Shown here piece by piece: positions 1-7,194 of a DNA stretch of 14,250 nucleotides. The stretch is taken from the NCBI GenBank assembly GCA_049965775.1, contig JBMFVX010000076.1, forward strand, positions 1 through 14,250, written 5' to 3'. The notes beneath the pieces were generated by a model. That model was given only the letters and a program-made list of their open reading frames with translations. It did not search any database and had not been told where the DNA came from. The position numbers were made by a program, and so were the translations under genes. Every line of letters starts with the position of its first letter. Position 1 is the stretch's first letter. This DNA comes from JABEVB01 sp049965775 (GTDB taxonomy: Bacteria; Planctomycetota; Phycisphaerae; WQYP01).

Positions 1-319
1 CGAAAAGCGGAGCGTTTCGGTTCATATTTCATCCAAATAGGCGGCAAGGCGGAAAATTACGCTGGTTTAAGGTCTAGCTGGCTGTTGACGGGTATGGGTT
101 GCCGGTAGCGCCATTTGTCAGGTAAGCGTCTGGTAAAATTCGTGGGTAAAATGAAACTTCTGCCACTGGATAACAACGCGGGCTTGGTGTATAGTATCCA
201 ATCCTAATTTTGGGGCGGCGATGGGCGCATTGTGGCGCTGGCATCGTGCGGCCTTGGAGGCATTTACCGGGATAAATGCCTCAATGCACAGTTTGTTTGG
301 TCGAATTTGGAGTTGAAAC
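1..319. other. Non-coding stretch before rpmI; no infC
   Basis: No recognisable gene lies here. The three forward frames at the left edge stop at 38-40, 72-74 and 106-108, and none of the short tails resembles the C-terminus of IF3, the usual neighbour of rpmI, or of any family I can name. A -10-like TATAGT lies at 190-195, but I see no good -35 about 17 nt upstream, so a promoter here is only a weak suggestion. The last 100 nt before the rpmI start contain two hairpins, listed separately. The 122-residue reverse-strand reading frame that crosses into rpmI is its shadow and is not supported. Confidence 0.6.
219..282 (+). promoter_or_regulatory. Two-hairpin leader upstream of rpmI-rplT
   Basis: Two hairpins sit close together. 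The first pairs CGATG (219-223) with CATCG (242-246) and continues, after a 2-nt bulge, into GCGC (225-228) with GCGC (235-238) around a 6-nt loop. The second is a perfect 10-bp stem, GAGGCATTTA (257-266) with TAAATGCCTC (273-282), around the loop CCGGGA. A few T residues follow (GTTTGTTTGG), but there is no clean T-run, so it is at best a weak terminator. In other bacteria the infC-rpmI-rplT leader is where ribosomal protein L20 binds to repress its own operon, or where transcription is attenuated. By analogy this is a candidate L20-responsive leader. The pairing is seen; the function is inferred. Confidence 0.45.
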
Positions 320-523
320 GTGCCCAAAGCGAAAACGCACAAAGGAATTAAAAAGCGCGTAAAAGTAACTGCCCGTGGGAAGATAAAGTTCCATCGCCAT
401 AACAAGGGGCACCTGCAGAGCGGCAAGTCCGGCAATCGGCGGCGGCGGCTCCGGGGCACTACAACCATTACGGGGCCATTTGCCAATAAAATGATAACAC
501 TGCTTGGGCCGGGCGCACGCTAA
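320..523 (+). CDS. rpmI: 50S ribosomal protein L35
   Basis: Large-subunit ribosomal protein L35, a small basic protein of the 50S subunit. The 67-residue product is near the usual 64-66, starts PKAKTHKGIKKRVKVTARGK as L35 does, and is rich in Lys and Arg throughout, with the RRRRL patch in its middle third. The start is GTG at 320, preceded by GGAG (309-312) with a 7-nt gap; no ATG in the frame would give the conserved N-terminus. It is followed after 82 nt by rplT, the standard partner, and the two are presumably cotranscribed from a promoter upstream. The two-hairpin leader just before the gene suggests translational or attenuation control. The C-terminus (NKMITLLGPGAR) is a little more hydrophobic than in most homologues. 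Confidence 0.95.
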   Translation: MPKAKTHKGIKKRVKVTARGKIKFHRHNKGHLQSGKSGNRRRRLRGTTTITGPFANKMITLLGPGAR

Positions 524-605
524 GTTGTCGCGCCGACGCCGGTAGATGGGCTGCGTTACGGTGGCCGGCCGGTGTTAAACCATCATAAAAACAGGGGAAA
601 GTTCT

Positions 606-974
606 ATGCCACGCGTAAGAATCGGCGCTGCTCGTAAACAGCGGCACAAACGCCTGCTCAAGCGGGCCAAAGGGTTTGTAGGTGGGCGGAGCAAGCTGTA
701 CAAAACAGCGCACGAAACGCTGCTGCGCGCTGGAGCCAATCGTTTCAGCGGCCGTAAGGAGAAGAAGCGCGATTACCGCGCCCTTTGGATTGCCCGCCTC
801 AATGCAGCGGCCCAAATGCGCGGTCTGCGCTATGGCCAGCTCATTGACGGCCTTGCCAAGGCGAACATCAAGCTCAACCGCAAGAGCCTAAGTGAAATTG
901 CGATTGCAGATCCGGCTGCGTTTGACCAGATCTCGGCCCGCGCACGTGATGCGCTGGGGCTTAAAGTGGCTTAA
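606..974 (+). CDS. rplT: 50S ribosomal protein L20
   Basis: Ribosomal protein L20, an rRNA-binding early assembly factor of the 50S subunit and, in several bacteria, the repressor of its own operon. The 122-residue product (usual length 115-120) has the basic N-terminal extension PRVRIGAARKQRHKRLLKRA, then KGFVGGRSKLYKTA, and the C-terminal globular RNA-binding domain from about residue 60 (RDYRALWIARLNAAAQMRGL ... YGQLIDGL). It starts at ATG 606 behind AGGGGA (593-598), and the alternative ATG at 682 in another frame is a shadow. Family members usually read KGYRGARS where this has KGFVGGRS. It follows rpmI by 82 nt. The gap of about 246 nt to pheS holds strong RNA hairpins, so pheS may be regulated separately. 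Confidence 0.96.
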   Translation: MPRVRIGAARKQRHKRLLKRAKGFVGGRSKLYKTAHETLLRAGANRFSGRKEKKRDYRALWIARLNAAAQMRGLRYGQLIDGLAKANIKLNRKSLSEIAIADPAAFDQISARARDALGLKVA

Positions 975-1049
975 AAAGCCGCGTCTGGCGGCTATGACGT
1001 TTTGGGATTACGGTGCCTGTGGACCTTGCCCCGGTAGTGGGCCGTGCCG

Positions 1050-1139
1050 GTAACTGCGGTGCTAAGCGGTTACGCAGGTTGGATGATCTGCCCCTGCAGG
1101 TTCGAAGCCTGCATCGCAGGACGTTGCTCTGGAACAACG
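1050..1139 (+). ncRNA. Cluster of four tandem hairpins between rplT and pheS
   Basis: Four stems follow each other almost without spacers: GTAACTGC (1050-1057) with GCGGTTAC (1066-1073), 8 bp including one G-U; GCAGGT (1074-1079) with ATCTGC (1086-1091), 6 bp including one G-U; TGCAGG (1095-1100) with CCTGCA (1108-1113), loop TTCGAAG; and CGTTG (1122-1126) with CAACG (1135-1139). The third looks like the T-arm of a tRNA. A competing 7-bp long-range helix CTGCGGT (1054-1060) with ATCGCAG (1113-1119) would replace the first stem and enclose the middle two. This arrangement suggests a structured 5' leader of pheS or a small RNA with alternative folds. It does not satisfy tRNA geometry. The pairings are seen; that this is a functional RNA is inference. 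Confidence 0.35.
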
Positions 1140-1220
1140 GCTTATTTGGGGGCGTCATTAGTATACGTAATCGGCTTGACTGTGAGCAGTTGAGCGGCAG
1201 GCCTTAAGCTTAGAAATCGT

Positions 1221-2231
1221 ATGAATCTCGATGAACTGGAACAATCGGCTGCGGCGGAATTGGCGGGCTTAAAATCGCCCGACGACGCCGAGCGATTCCG
1301 CATCAAATATCTTGGAACCAAGGGCCTGCTCAAGCAGGCTGCAGATCATTTACGAACCATTCCGGCCGACCAAAAGCGAGCCTTTGGCCAGCAGCTCAAT
1401 GTGCTGAAAAACGAGTTGACCGCCAAGTTTGAAGCGGCTCGTAAAGACTTGGCCGCGGCAAAGCCTGCCGCCGGTTCGCTGACCGATGTTACCGAGCCTG
1501 GCCGCCTCAAGTTTGATCGCTATCAGCCTGGCAGTCTGCACCTGATTAACCAGACGATCGAAAGCCTGACGGATTTATTTTCCAAAATGGGCTTTGCAGT
1601 CGCCGGCGGACCTGAACTGGAAGATGAGTTTCATAATTTTGACGCGCTTAACGTGCCGGCGACGCATCCGGCACGTGACCCTCTGGACAACTTTTACCTT
1701 GACCGCCCAAGCGGGGCTCAACCGTTTATGTTGCGATCCCAGACCAGCAGTGTGCAAATTCGCGTGATGGAGCGAAGCAAACCGCCCATACGGATTGTAG
1801 CTCCGGGCCGCGTATACCGCCCCGATACCGTAGACGCCACGCACTCGTTCATGTTTCATCAGCTTGAAGGACTTGTGGTTGATACCGACGTAACCATGGT
1901 AGACCTCAAGACCTGCATTGATCAGTTTGCCCGCGGATTTTTCGGCAGCGATGTTCAAACTCGATTTCGACCGAGTTACTTTCCGTTTACCGAACCCAGT
2001 GCCGAATTTGACGTGCTGTTCCATTATTCCGATGGTTCAACACGGTGGATTGAGCTTGGCGGTTGTGGCATGGTAGACCCGGCTGTATTCGCCAAGGTCG
2101 GCATAGACCCTGAAATATACACCGGCTTTGCATTCGGCTTGGGCATTGAGCGTGTTGCGATGCGCCGCCATGGCATAGGTGACATTCGCGCATTTTACGA
2201 AAACGACGTACGCTTTCTCGCCCAGTTTTAA
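1221..2231 (+). CDS. pheS: Phenylalanyl-tRNA synthetase alpha subunit
   Basis: Catalytic alpha subunit of the (alpha-beta)2 class II enzyme that charges tRNA-Phe in the cytoplasm. The 336-residue length is normal (E. coli 327). Residues 1-85 form the N-terminal coiled-coil tRNA-binding arm. The catalytic core starts near residue 95. Visible landmarks are GFAVAGGPELEDEFHNFDAL (124-143), the HPARDPLDNFYL stretch (149-160), motif 2 around GRVYRPD...FHQLEG (196-218), RPSYFPFTEPSAE (250-262) and motif 3 FAFGLGIERVAM (303-314). The start is ATG 1221; the ribosome-binding site is weak (only AG-rich bases before it), which fits a structured leader. Its usual partner pheT is not downstream: the next gene, proS, is convergent, and the stop codons overlap in positions 2228-2231. 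PheT must be encoded elsewhere. Confidence 0.97.
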   Translation: MNLDELEQSAAAELAGLKSPDDAERFRIKYLGTKGLLKQAADHLRTIPADQKRAFGQQLNVLKNELTAKFEAARKDLAAAKPAAGSLTDVTEPGRLKFDRYQPGSLHLINQTIESLTDLFSKMGFAVAGGPELEDEFHNFDALNVPATHPARDPLDNFYLDRPSGAQPFMLRSQTSSVQIRVMERSKPPIRIVAPGRVYRPDTVDATHSFMFHQLEGLVVDTDVTMVDLKTCIDQFARGFFGSDVQTRFRPSYFPFTEPSAEFDVLFHYSDGSTRWIELGGCGMVDPAVFAKVGIDPEIYTGFAFGLGIERVAMRRHGIGDIRAFYENDVRFLAQF

Positions 2232-3970
2232 CCAGCTGATCGTGCCAAATGCACCACGCGCTGCACCACCTCCGCCAAGGGCACAAGTTCGGGTTTGGCA
2301 CTGGTGCGCTGTTTTAGTTCCACCTGCCCTTGAGCCAGACCTTTTTCGCTGAGCACCAGACGAAGGGGGATGCCGATCAGATCTGCGTCCTTGAACTTCA
2401 CGCCTGGCCGCTGATCGCGGTCATCCACCAATACATCAAGGCCCTGATCTGTGAGTTGAACGTGCAGTTGATCGGCCAGTTCCTTAGCTTGTCCTTCATA
2501 CTTGATGGGCGTAATAACCACATGATAGGGGGCGATGCTCATGGGCCAACGGATGCCGTCAGCATCGGAAAGCGTTTCCAGAACACCCACAATAATGCGA
2601 CCCGGGCCTATGCCATAGCAGCCCATAATCATGGAATGATTCTGCTGCTTGTCGTCGGCATATACGGCTTGCAGGGCATCGCTGTATTTTGTGCCAAGCT
2701 TAAATACATGACCCAGCTCAATACCCTTTTTGAGCGAAAGAGCGCTGCCATTTGGCGCGTGATCGCTGGCAGTTACATTGCGAATGTCGGCAATGGTGAC
2801 GGAGTTGGCCTGCGCCGCTCCAATATGCTGCCGCCAGTTAAAGCCGCGAAGGTGATAGTCGCGCTCGTTTGCGCCTGTAATGGCATGGGCGACGGCGAGG
2901 GCGTCGGGGTCTACATACAACTTGGCCGAAACCGTGTTGATGATATCCGGTCCGACAAACCCGATGGCAAAACCGGCTGCTTTGGCCTTGGCTTCATCCG
3001 CAAGTTCCAACGGACCGGCAAGGCGTCGCAATTTGGACTCATTGACATCGTGATCGCCGCGCACGGCGGCAATGATCCATTGTGGCGGGCCATCGGCAGC
3101 TTTTTGGAATACCAATGTTTTAATCATATCAGTGGGGCGGCATTTTAACAGCGAACAAACATCGTCTATCGAGTCCGCATTGGGGGTATGAATACGCTCG
3201 CTGGCCGACTGAGTTGGCGCTGGCGCGTCGCTGAAGCTCTGCAGAACCGGAAGTTGACGGGTGGCACGCTCCAGGTTGGCGGCATACGAGCCGTCGTCCG
3301 CCTGCACCACAACGTCTTCGCCTGCGTCGCAAGGGCAGATAAACTCGTGGCTGGCATCGCCGCCAATGGGGCCGCTTTCCGCTTCGACGGGTATCGCCGA
3401 AACGCCGCATCGCTGAAATATGTTGACGTAGGCCTGATATATGGCTTGATAAACGTCGTGAAGACTTTCGAGCGAACTGTGAAAGCTGTAGGCGTCTTTC
3501 ATAATAAACTCGCGCACCCGAAGCAGTCCATTGCGGGGTCGGGCTTCATCGCGGAACTTCATCTGAATTTGATAAAGCGTCAGCGGCAGTTGCTTGTGGC
3601 TGCTGATGCAAGCCCGCACCAGTTCCGTGATTATCTCTTCGTGCGTGGGGCCAAGGATCATCTCGGAGTTCTTACGGTCCTTAAGTTTAAAAAGCAGGGG
3701 ACCATAGTCTTGATAGCGCCCTGTTTGTTTCCAGAGGTCGGCGGGTACGATGGCCGGCAGATGCACCTCTTGGGCGTCAATGCGGTTCATTTCTTCGCGG
3801 ATGATTGCACAAATTTTCTGCATGACCCGCCAACCAAGAGGCAACCAGTCGTATACGCCCGCAGAAAGCCGTCGCACCAGCCCGGCGCGTATCATAAGTT
3901 GATGCGAAATAATCTCCGCATCGGCGGGGGCCTCGCGGGTGGTGGGGATCAGTGTTTTAGACCAGTACAT
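2228..3970 (-). CDS. proS: Prolyl-tRNA synthetase, bacterial type with editing insertion
   Basis: Class II synthetase that charges tRNA-Pro. This is the long bacterial (ProS-type) form, 580 residues from the chosen start (E. coli 572). Landmarks are SKTLIPTTREAPADAE at the N-terminus, the GPTHEE loop (107-112), motif 2 beginning FRDEARPRNG (139-148) with REFIMKDAYSFH, an editing (INS) domain at about 215-400 with the Lys284 region PTDMIKTLVF that deacylates Ala-tRNA-Pro, motif 3 YGIGPGRIIVGVLE (452-465) and the anticodon-binding domain from about 480. The open frame extends six codons further upstream to 3988. The ATG at 3970 is preferred because AGGAG lies 5 nt before it and the protein then begins as homologues do. 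The gap of 213 nt from the upstream YgfZ-like gene suggests its own promoter. Its 3' end overlaps that of convergent pheS by 4 bp. Confidence 0.96.
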   Translation of the reverse strand: MYWSKTLIPTTREAPADAEIISHQLMIRAGLVRRLSAGVYDWLPLGWRVMQKICAIIREEMNRIDAQEVHLPAIVPADLWKQTGRYQDYGPLLFKLKDRKNSEMILGPTHEEIITELVRACISSHKQLPLTLYQIQMKFRDEARPRNGLLRVREFIMKDAYSFHSSLESLHDVYQAIYQAYVNIFQRCGVSAIPVEAESGPIGGDASHEFICPCDAGEDVVVQADDGSYAANLERATRQLPVLQSFSDAPAPTQSASERIHTPNADSIDDVCSLLKCRPTDMIKTLVFQKAADGPPQWIIAAVRGDHDVNESKLRRLAGPLELADEAKAKAAGFAIGFVGPDIINTVSAKLYVDPDALAVAHAITGANERDYHLRGFNWRQHIGAAQANSVTIADIRNVTASDHAPNGSALSLKKGIELGHVFKLGTKYSDALQAVYADDKQQNHSMIMGCYGIGPGRIIVGVLETLSDADGIRWPMSIAPYHVVITPIKYEGQAKELADQLHVQLTDQGLDVLVDDRDQRPGVKFKDADLIGIPLRLVLSEKGLAQGQVELKQRTSAKPELVPLAEVVQRVVHLARSAG

Positions 3971-4076
3971 ACAAACTCCTGCAAACAACAGGCCATGTTT
4001 GTAAGGGCGGCGTCATATTGTTGCAAGCGATATCAAAATGGGGGAAGACTGATGCGGTTGTTTGGGTAGCTTGGGC

Positions 4077-4105
4077 ATCGTCCGGCTCATTCTATGAATC
4101 GTCCG
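4077..4105. repeat. Direct 8-bp repeat spaced by two helical turns upstream of proS
   Basis: ATCGTCCG occurs at 4077-4084 and again at 4098-4105, exactly 21 bp apart start to start. It lies between the end of the YgfZ-like gene and the proS start, on the promoter side of proS. Same-face spacing of a repeated octamer is what a dimeric DNA-binding protein could use. With only two copies it may also be chance. Confidence 0.25.
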
Positions 4106-4183
4106 CCGCGCGGTGTGCGAGTCTGGCAAAATAACTTATCGCACCGCCTGCAAAAGTGTTGACTCGGTAAGCTATGCCATGAC

Positions 4184-5374
4184 TTACGCGTGCGGCGCGG
4201 CATTCTGTTTTGCCGTCGGGTTGGAAAGTGCCCCGGGCGGCAGCCAAAAAGGAAGTGCGGTAATAGTTGCCGGCCGATGGCCCTCCATGGTGTCGGTTTC
4301 AACGGTTCCACCAAGTTCCGAGTGGCTGCGTTTGACATATCCAAGACCTATCGGTGCGCTGCCGAGCATGGGCGAATTGCAACTGCTCGTGACCATGCCA
4401 ACTTGCAGTTCACCTGCCCGAAGCTCAGCGCCTGCCATCGGCGGCGCATGCGAGTTAAAACGCAGGCCTACCAGCATGCGGGCTACGCTGTTGTGCGAGT
4501 GCATGCGAGCCACCACTTCCTGACCGAGATAGCATCCCTTGGTGAGGCTTACGCCGCGCAGATACCACGGGCCGGTTTCCATTGGGAGATTATGTTCGCT
4601 GATGTCTATTCCCAGCAGCAGTGAGCCGCTTTCAATGCGGGCAACATTAAATGCCGACCAGCCAATGGCGCGCAGCCGCGGTTTGGTTTCGCTGTCGGTG
4701 GAAGTGAGCGCGGCAGGAGCGGCGTCGCCACGTTCCAGCAGTATTTGCCAAAGTTCTCGTACGCGCTCGACCGGCGTAATCAGCTCATACTGCGGTGAGC
4801 CAACCAGGTTAAGGCTGAAGATGGCCACAGGAATATCCGCAAGCATGTAATCTTTTATGTGCAGGGGCGAAGCCAGATCGCTCTCAATGCCGACAGCACC
4901 AATGCGGTCGAGCAGATGCGCTGCCGCCGGGCCGAAGAGCGAGAGTCGGGCAAGTTCGGTGGAACGGTCGCTGATAGACACATCTTCCGTAAATATATAA
5001 TCGCCCAACGCCTTGGCGGTAGCCGCGGTGAGACGAGCGTCCATGTCGAGAAGGGTGCGATCGGCGAGATTAAGAACATTCATATCCGCCACGATGCGCC
5101 CACGGGTGTTGAGCATAAAGGCGTAACGCCCACTGCCGGAGACAAGGGTTCGTGTATCATTGGTAACCAGGTTATTGAGAAAAGTCAGCCGATCGCGACC
5201 GCGAAGCTCAATGGTCCCTCGCTGGGGGGCATCCATGAGGGCCGCTGCCTTACGAATAGCCGCATATTCAGCCTCTGGCTCCCCATAGCTTTCAACGATG
5301 GCAATGTCGGGTCCGTACGGTATGAAAGCAGCCTCGGCTTGCTCGTGTAGTTCCTGCAGCGGATTAGGTTTCAT
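4184..5374 (-). CDS. ygfZ: YgfZ/GcvT-family folate-binding protein
   Basis: Member of the aminomethyltransferase (GcvT) fold family, closest in features to YgfZ, a tetrahydrofolate-binding protein that supports assembly or repair of Fe-S enzymes. The product has 396 residues. The YgfZ signature K-G-C-Y-x-G-Q-E-x-x-x-R is present as KGCYLGQEVVAR at 279-290 with the key Cys281. The N-terminal part has the GcvT-like folate domain (RGRDRLTFLNNLVTND, about 58-73; RGRIVADMNVLNL, 91-103). The C-terminal barrel follows at about 300-375, and the last 20 residues are Pro/Ala/Asn-rich and probably disordered. It starts at ATG 5374 with GGGAG five nt upstream. True GcvT is less likely because the signature belongs to the YgfZ branch and no gcvH or gcvP is nearby. 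It is divergent from the HAD gene and precedes proS on the same strand. Confidence 0.85.
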   Translation of the reverse strand: MKPNPLQELHEQAEAAFIPYGPDIAIVESYGEPEAEYAAIRKAAALMDAPQRGTIELRGRDRLTFLNNLVTNDTRTLVSGSGRYAFMLNTRGRIVADMNVLNLADRTLLDMDARLTAATAKALGDYIFTEDVSISDRSTELARLSLFGPAAAHLLDRIGAVGIESDLASPLHIKDYMLADIPVAIFSLNLVGSPQYELITPVERVRELWQILLERGDAAPAALTSTDSETKPRLRAIGWSAFNVARIESGSLLLGIDISEHNLPMETGPWYLRGVSLTKGCYLGQEVVARMHSHNSVARMLVGLRFNSHAPPMAGAELRAGELQVGMVTSSCNSPMLGSAPIGLGYVKRSHSELGGTVETDTMEGHRPATITALPFWLPPGALSNPTAKQNAAPHA

Positions 5375-5395
5375 GGCGGCTCCCGTGTCAAAAGC

Positions 5396-5423
5396 ATTTT
5401 AATGCGGCAGCCGAATATGGCAA
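5396..5423 (-). promoter_or_regulatory. Candidate promoter of the ygfZ-like gene
   Basis: On the minus strand TTGCCA (5423-5418) is followed after 16 nt by TAAAAT (5401-5396), about 20 nt before the ATG at 5374. Both hexamers are close to the sigma-70 consensus and the position is right, although the leader would be short. This is by eye only. Confidence 0.3.
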
Positions 5424-5602
5424 TGCACGGCGAGAGCGCATACGGGCAGGGGTCTGCCAATTTTTCTGGCGTGACGTGATATTCCATAGTCATAACCCAC
5501 GTTTTTGCAGCGCAAATGCCGCCTGGTATGATTCGGCATGGCCCGACGCCAGATTTATTGGCACACCCTACGGGCATCACGGCGGTTTGGTTGCCAGATC
5601 GT

Positions 5603-5631
5603 TTGGCCTCGGCTCGTGCATGCGGCATAAT
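5603..5631 (+). promoter_or_regulatory. Candidate promoter of the HAD-lolA operon
   Basis: TTGGCC (5603-5608), a 17-nt spacer and CATAAT (5626-5631) lie just before the AGGAGG ribosome-binding site at 5644-5649. Spacing is ideal and the -10 matches five of six consensus bases. The leader would be only some 15-20 nt long. With the candidate minus-strand promoter at 5396-5423, this makes the 280-nt gap a divergent promoter region. Confidence 0.4.
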
Positions 5632-5654
5632 ATGTTTTTGAGCAGGAGGCCTTG

Positions 5655-6299
5655 GTGCGGTTTGATCTGGTGATATTTGACATGGATGGCACGCTTACCG
5701 TGGACGTCCTCGATTTTGACACGTTGCGGGCACAGCTCGGTTTGGCCCAGCGGCAGCCGGTGCTGGAATGGATAGCCGCACTGCCCGAGCCGGCACGCAG
5801 CGAAAAATGGCGCATCCTGCATCATCATGAGTCGCAGGCCGCTGAGAGCGTGCCTCTGCGACCGGGTGTTGGTGATATGCTTGCGAACCTAAAGGCGCAG
5901 GGTGTAACCACGGCGCTTTTGAGCCGCAACAGCCGCCAGAGCGTTGAAACAGTTATGTCGCGGCATCAATTGTCGTTTGATGTGGTTGTGTCGCGCGACG
6001 AGCCGCCCATTAAGCCTGACCCGCAAAGCATCTTACAAATTATGCGTTACTGCAGCGCTGCTGCGGCGCGAACGCTTATGGTGGGTGATTACATATTTGA
6101 TTTGGATGCGGCCCGCGGTGCAGGCGTTGCCAGCGCCCTGTTGGTTGAGCCGCACGCCCATTTGCCGCCCTTTGCCGTTCATGCCAGCTACATCATTCGC
6201 AATATGGGTGATGTGCCAATGCTTTTGCGCGACCCGGAGCGATTTGTCTGTCGTACGGGTCTAGGCGGCGAGGCGATGTACTCGGCGGTGAAAGGGTAA
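5655..6299 (+). CDS. HAD-superfamily hydrolase (phosphoglycolate-phosphatase-like)
   Basis: Small cytoplasmic phosphatase of the HAD family, subfamily I. All four motifs are visible: motif I FDMDGT with Asp9 (nucleophile) and Asp11; motif II LLSRNS with Ser90; motif III Lys120 in PPIKPDP; motif IV VGDYIFDLDAA with Asp145 and Asp149. A small helical cap lies between motifs I and II, as in phosphoglycolate phosphatase-like enzymes. The substrate cannot be read from the sequence. The start is assigned to GTG 5655, 5 nt after AGGAGG (5644-5649). A TTG at 5652 is also in frame but only 2 nt from the site. The product is then 214 residues. The LolA-like gene begins 5 nt after the stop, so the two form an operon, but no functional link between them is known to me. 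Confidence 0.88.
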   Translation: MRFDLVIFDMDGTLTVDVLDFDTLRAQLGLAQRQPVLEWIAALPEPARSEKWRILHHHESQAAESVPLRPGVGDMLANLKAQGVTTALLSRNSRQSVETVMSRHQLSFDVVVSRDEPPIKPDPQSILQIMRYCSAAAARTLMVGDYIFDLDAARGAGVASALLVEPHAHLPPFAVHASYIIRNMGDVPMLLRDPERFVCRTGLGGEAMYSAVKG

Positions 6300-6304
6300 T
6301 AAGC

Positions 6305-7114
6305 ATGACCAGGCGGCGGTGTCTTGAAATGTGGACGGCTCTAATGGTGGCAGCCTCCGCGGGCTTGGCCTTCAGCAGCACCCAGACAATTGTGGCATCC
6401 AAGGCTGCCGTTGCGGCCGGTACGCCGGCCAGCAAGCCGGCATCACACGCTGAACTTCTTAAGGTGCTTAACGCCCTTGAGGCCCGCGGTACAACGCTTA
6501 AAGATTTTTCTGCGCAGCTCAGGGTGCGTGTGCATCATCTGCGCACAGATGAAACCGATATAAACCTTGGCAAGATATGGTACCAGCGGCAAGGGAATGT
6601 AAGTCGTTTTGATATTCATTTTCAGATTTTGGCGGTGGATGGGGCCATTGCGCGCAAGCATGCCGATCACGATTTGATATTTGACGGCCGCTGGTTCATA
6701 GATCGAGATGGCTCGGCAAAAATTTTTCGCAAGACTGAGGTGGCTCCGCCTGGCAGCGTGGTTAACCCGTTGAAGTTGGGGCAAGGCCCGCTGCCGATCC
6801 CAATCGGCCAGGATCCAAAAGAAGTGCTAAAAGACTTTCATGCACAACTGCGGTTAAACTCCAATGGAATGGAACAGCTTATTCTTAAACCACGGGATAA
6901 ACGGGCCTTTGACTTTGATAAGTTGCAATTCTGGATAGATCCCAAAATTGACCTGCCCGTTAAAATTCGCCGCACCGATCCTGATGGCACACCGACCACT
7001 GCGACACTTACCAACATAAAAATAAACACAGGTAAATCGCATGACTTTCATGTGCAGGAACCGGCGTCCGGCAGCGGCTGGACTGTCATTGTCCGCCCTT
7101 GGCGAGCACAATAA
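6305..7114 (+). CDS. Exported LolA/LolB-like lipoprotein-carrier fold protein
   Basis: A 269-residue secreted protein. Residues 1 to about 33 are an N-terminal signal sequence: basic start MTRRR, a hydrophobic stretch WTALMVAASAGLAF, then Ala-rich residues. From about residue 48 the pattern resembles the LolA/LolB/LppX superfamily, a half-barrel that binds lipid chains in the periplasm: a helix (HAELLKVLNALEARG), then repeated beta strands (FSAQLRVRV, LGKIWYQRQGNVSRFDIHF, DLIFDGRWFIDRD) and a C-terminal strand set including DKLQFWIDPKIDLPVKIRR. There is no lipobox. The assignment rests on fold pattern rather than clear motifs and needs a profile search. Its ribosome-binding site AAAGGG (6291-6296) overlaps the stop of the HAD gene, indicating coupled translation. 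A terminator follows at 7117-7150. Confidence 0.65.
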   Translation: MTRRRCLEMWTALMVAASAGLAFSSTQTIVASKAAVAAGTPASKPASHAELLKVLNALEARGTTLKDFSAQLRVRVHHLRTDETDINLGKIWYQRQGNVSRFDIHFQILAVDGAIARKHADHDLIFDGRWFIDRDGSAKIFRKTEVAPPGSVVNPLKLGQGPLPIPIGQDPKEVLKDFHAQLRLNSNGMEQLILKPRDKRAFDFDKLQFWIDPKIDLPVKIRRTDPDGTPTTATLTNIKINTGKSHDFHVQEPASGSGWTVIVRPWRAQ

Positions 7115-7116
7115 AA

Positions 7117-7150
7117 AAGGGACTCTCGGCGATAACGCATGAGTTCCCTT
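7117..7150. terminator. Bidirectional intrinsic terminator
   Basis: AAGGGACTC (7117-7125) pairs with GAGTTCCCTT (7141-7150), a 9-bp stem with one bulged T and a 15-nt loop. On the minus strand it is followed by TTTTTTATT, a good U-tract, terminating the SGNH gene pair. On the plus strand it is followed by ATTTCTG, weaker, terminating the HAD-lolA operon. It sits exactly between two convergent transcription units. Confidence 0.75.
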
Positions 7151-7194
7151 ATTTCTGAGCGGCTTAAGCTGTCAAGTTGGTTGGCGAGACTGGC

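Noticed and set aside
118..486. A 122-residue reverse-strand reading frame across the leader and rpmI
   Set aside because: It overlaps certain L35 coding sequence, is full of Arg/Cys/Pro typical of shadow frames, and matches no family.
1054..1120. A tRNA gene, suggested by a T-arm-like hairpin and a 7-bp acceptor-like helix
   Set aside because: Only 35 nt lie between the acceptor strand and the T-stem (about 41 are needed), no proper D-arm or 5-bp/7-nt anticodon arm can be drawn, and the T-loop TTCGAAG deviates at its last base.
2330..4069. Two long forward frames (272 and 293 residues) opposite proS
   Set aside because: They lie antisense to a clearly recognised synthetase with all motifs in place and have no domain resemblance.
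4184..5374. Glycine cleavage T protein (GcvT)
   Set aside because: The KGCYLGQEVVAR signature is diagnostic of the YgfZ branch, and no gcvH or gcvP is nearby.
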